Shown: piece by piece, positions 61,866 through 64,000 of the stretch
How the letters are laid out: each line of letters begins with the position of its first letter
Numbering within the stretch: position 1 is the stretch's first letter
NCBI RefSeq assembly: GCF_017311415.1
Contig: NZ_JAEKIS010000003.1
Span: 186,001 to 250,000, forward strand
Source: Salipiger abyssi
Lineage (GTDB): Bacteria; Pseudomonadota; Alphaproteobacteria; Rhodobacterales; Rhodobacteraceae
Direction: 5' to 3'
DNA length: 64,000 nucleotides
Translations under genes and position numbers: made by a program
Notes under the pieces: model-generated
The model's database searches: none
Seen by the model: only the letters and a program-made list of their open reading frames with translations
What the model was told of the DNA's origin: nothing

Positions 61866-61959
61866 TTTTCCGACCTGCGGGGCGGCGCGATCCGCCCCGT
61901 GATCCAAGGGGCCGCGTGGCGCGCGGCCTCTGCCCTGTCCGGCAGGAGCCAACGACGCC

Positions 61960-63564
<1,605 letters not shown>

Positions 63565-63571
63565 GCCCGCC

Positions 63572-63595
63572 CTTTCATCTTTCTCGAAATACTCC
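63572..63595 (-). repeat. GGNGTATTT...AGANGA block, copy 2
   Basis: Reverse-strand 24-bp block beginning GGAGTATTTCGAGAAAG in the 83-bp gap between the ATPase and permease genes. It matches the block at 58637-58660 at 16 of 24 positions. Confidence 0.5.
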
Positions 63596-63647
63596 CGCCT
63601 GAGGCACCCGCGCCCGCAGGGCGCGCAACCCAGCAATGAGGCCCGGA

Positions 63648-64000
63648 ATGGATAAGATGCCCGCCTGGGCCGATGCGGTGCTCGTGCCCCTGATCTCGAT
63701 CCTGCTGGCGGCGATCCTGTCGGCCATCGTGATCCTGGCCATCGGCGAGAACCCGGTGGATGCGTTCAAGCTCATGGTCGACGGCGCGCTGATGCGCAGC
63801 TCGGGCTGGGGCTATACGCTCTACTACACCACCAATTTCATCTTCACCGGGCTCTGCGTCGCCGTCGCCTTCCACGCCAAGATGTTCAATATCGGCGGCG
63901 AGGGGCAGGCGATGATCGGGGGCCTGGGCGTGGCGCTGGCCTGTCTCTTCATCCCCTTCCCGCACTGGTCGGTGGCGCTCTTCGTCGCCATGCTGGCGGG
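63648..64000 (+). CDS. ABC transporter permease, BMP/nucleoside-type (partial)
   Basis: The first 117 codons of an inner-membrane permease, cut by the window end. A first helix lies at about residues 9-31 (LVPLISILLAAILSAIVILA), then ENPVDAFKLMVDGALM and the conserved FHAKMFNIGGEGQAMIGGL (about 79-97), the signature of the NupP/YufP and RbsC-like permease family. ATG 63648 follows CCCGGA. It completes the BMP importer with the two genes upstream; a second permease is expected just past the end. Confidence 0.93.
   Translation, partial: MDKMPAWADAVLVPLISILLAAILSAIVILAIGENPVDAFKLMVDGALMRSSGWGYTLYYTTNFIFTGLCVAVAFHAKMFNIGGEGQAMIGGLGVALACLFIPFPHWSVALFVAMLA

Overview
The window is 64 kb of gene-dense, GC-rich chromosome from an alphaproteobacterium, almost certainly a marine-type Rhodobacterales (Rhodobacteraceae/Roseobacteraceae). 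The evidence is the gene content (class I polyhydroxyalkanoate synthase, class I lysyl-tRNA synthetase, DUF1244, DUF3576 and DUF4864 proteins, a Gram-negative porin, ModE/ModABC) and candidate CtrA and Irr boxes. I see no prophage, IS element of ordinary type, CRISPR array, rRNA operon or plasmid gene set. The only transposase-like gene is a domesticated RAYT with its REP hairpins.

Layout. 0.07-5.7 kb: hspQ, a LysE exporter, then a minus-strand run ltaE / YcgN-type / ribF / yggS / TPR-sulfotransferase. 5.8-8.8 kb: porin, DUF3576 lipoprotein, DUF1244, N-formylglutamate amidohydrolase. 9-13.2 kb: pyk, rpmI-rplT, tRNA-Arg(UCU), pheS, YrhK-like. 13.3-17.1 kb: APH/P-loop ATPase fusion, phasin-like protein and phaC. 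17.2-20.9 kb: a CecR-like regulator with its MFP/ABC exporter. 20.9-23.7 kb: DUF4105, YiaAB and PspA genes divergent from a tetR with three operator copies. 23.6-26.9 kb: a four-gene lipid/glycolipid operon (metallophosphoesterase, GT21, DedA, GT2). 27-30 kb: modE-modABC. 30.1-32.5 kb: CDP-alcohol phosphatidyltransferase, FAD reductase, DUF2892 and cold-shock protein. 32.7-33.4 kb: RAYT and REP pair. 33.4-42.5 kb: ettA, an MCP, nadD, dacB, TerB-like, lysK, DUF4864. 42.5-49.8 kb: CHAD protein, large beta-helix protein, PNPOx-like protein, a barrel-like outer-membrane protein, orphan ParA with a neighbour, fsa. 49.9-57.1 kb: priA, S49 protease, zinc-ribbon microprotein, Na/Ca exchanger, SDR, uvrC. 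57.2-64 kb: aminotransferase, UspA, Irr-box nfu, tsaB-rimI, and the start of a BMP-type nucleoside/lipoprotein ABC importer operon that runs off the window.

Most of this is housekeeping. The parts that merit attention are: (i) the RAYT/REP system, including dispersed REP copies at 3.6 and 10.7 kb and a REP that supplies the RAYT stop codon; (ii) two copies of a double-palindrome element whose arms covary; (iii) a 29-bp tandem repeat that spans a stop codon; (iv) the metallophosphoesterase-GT21-DedA-GT2 operon, which looks like phospholipid-to-glycolipid remodelling; (v) a beta-helix protein that may be a gene-transfer-agent tail fibre, near CtrA-like sites that also precede the MCP and the ParA gene; (vi) a clear TetR operator triplet controlling a PspA/YiaAB membrane-stress module; and (vii) an Irr-type iron box in front of nfu. 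Family names are from recognition of the translated sequence, not from a database search.
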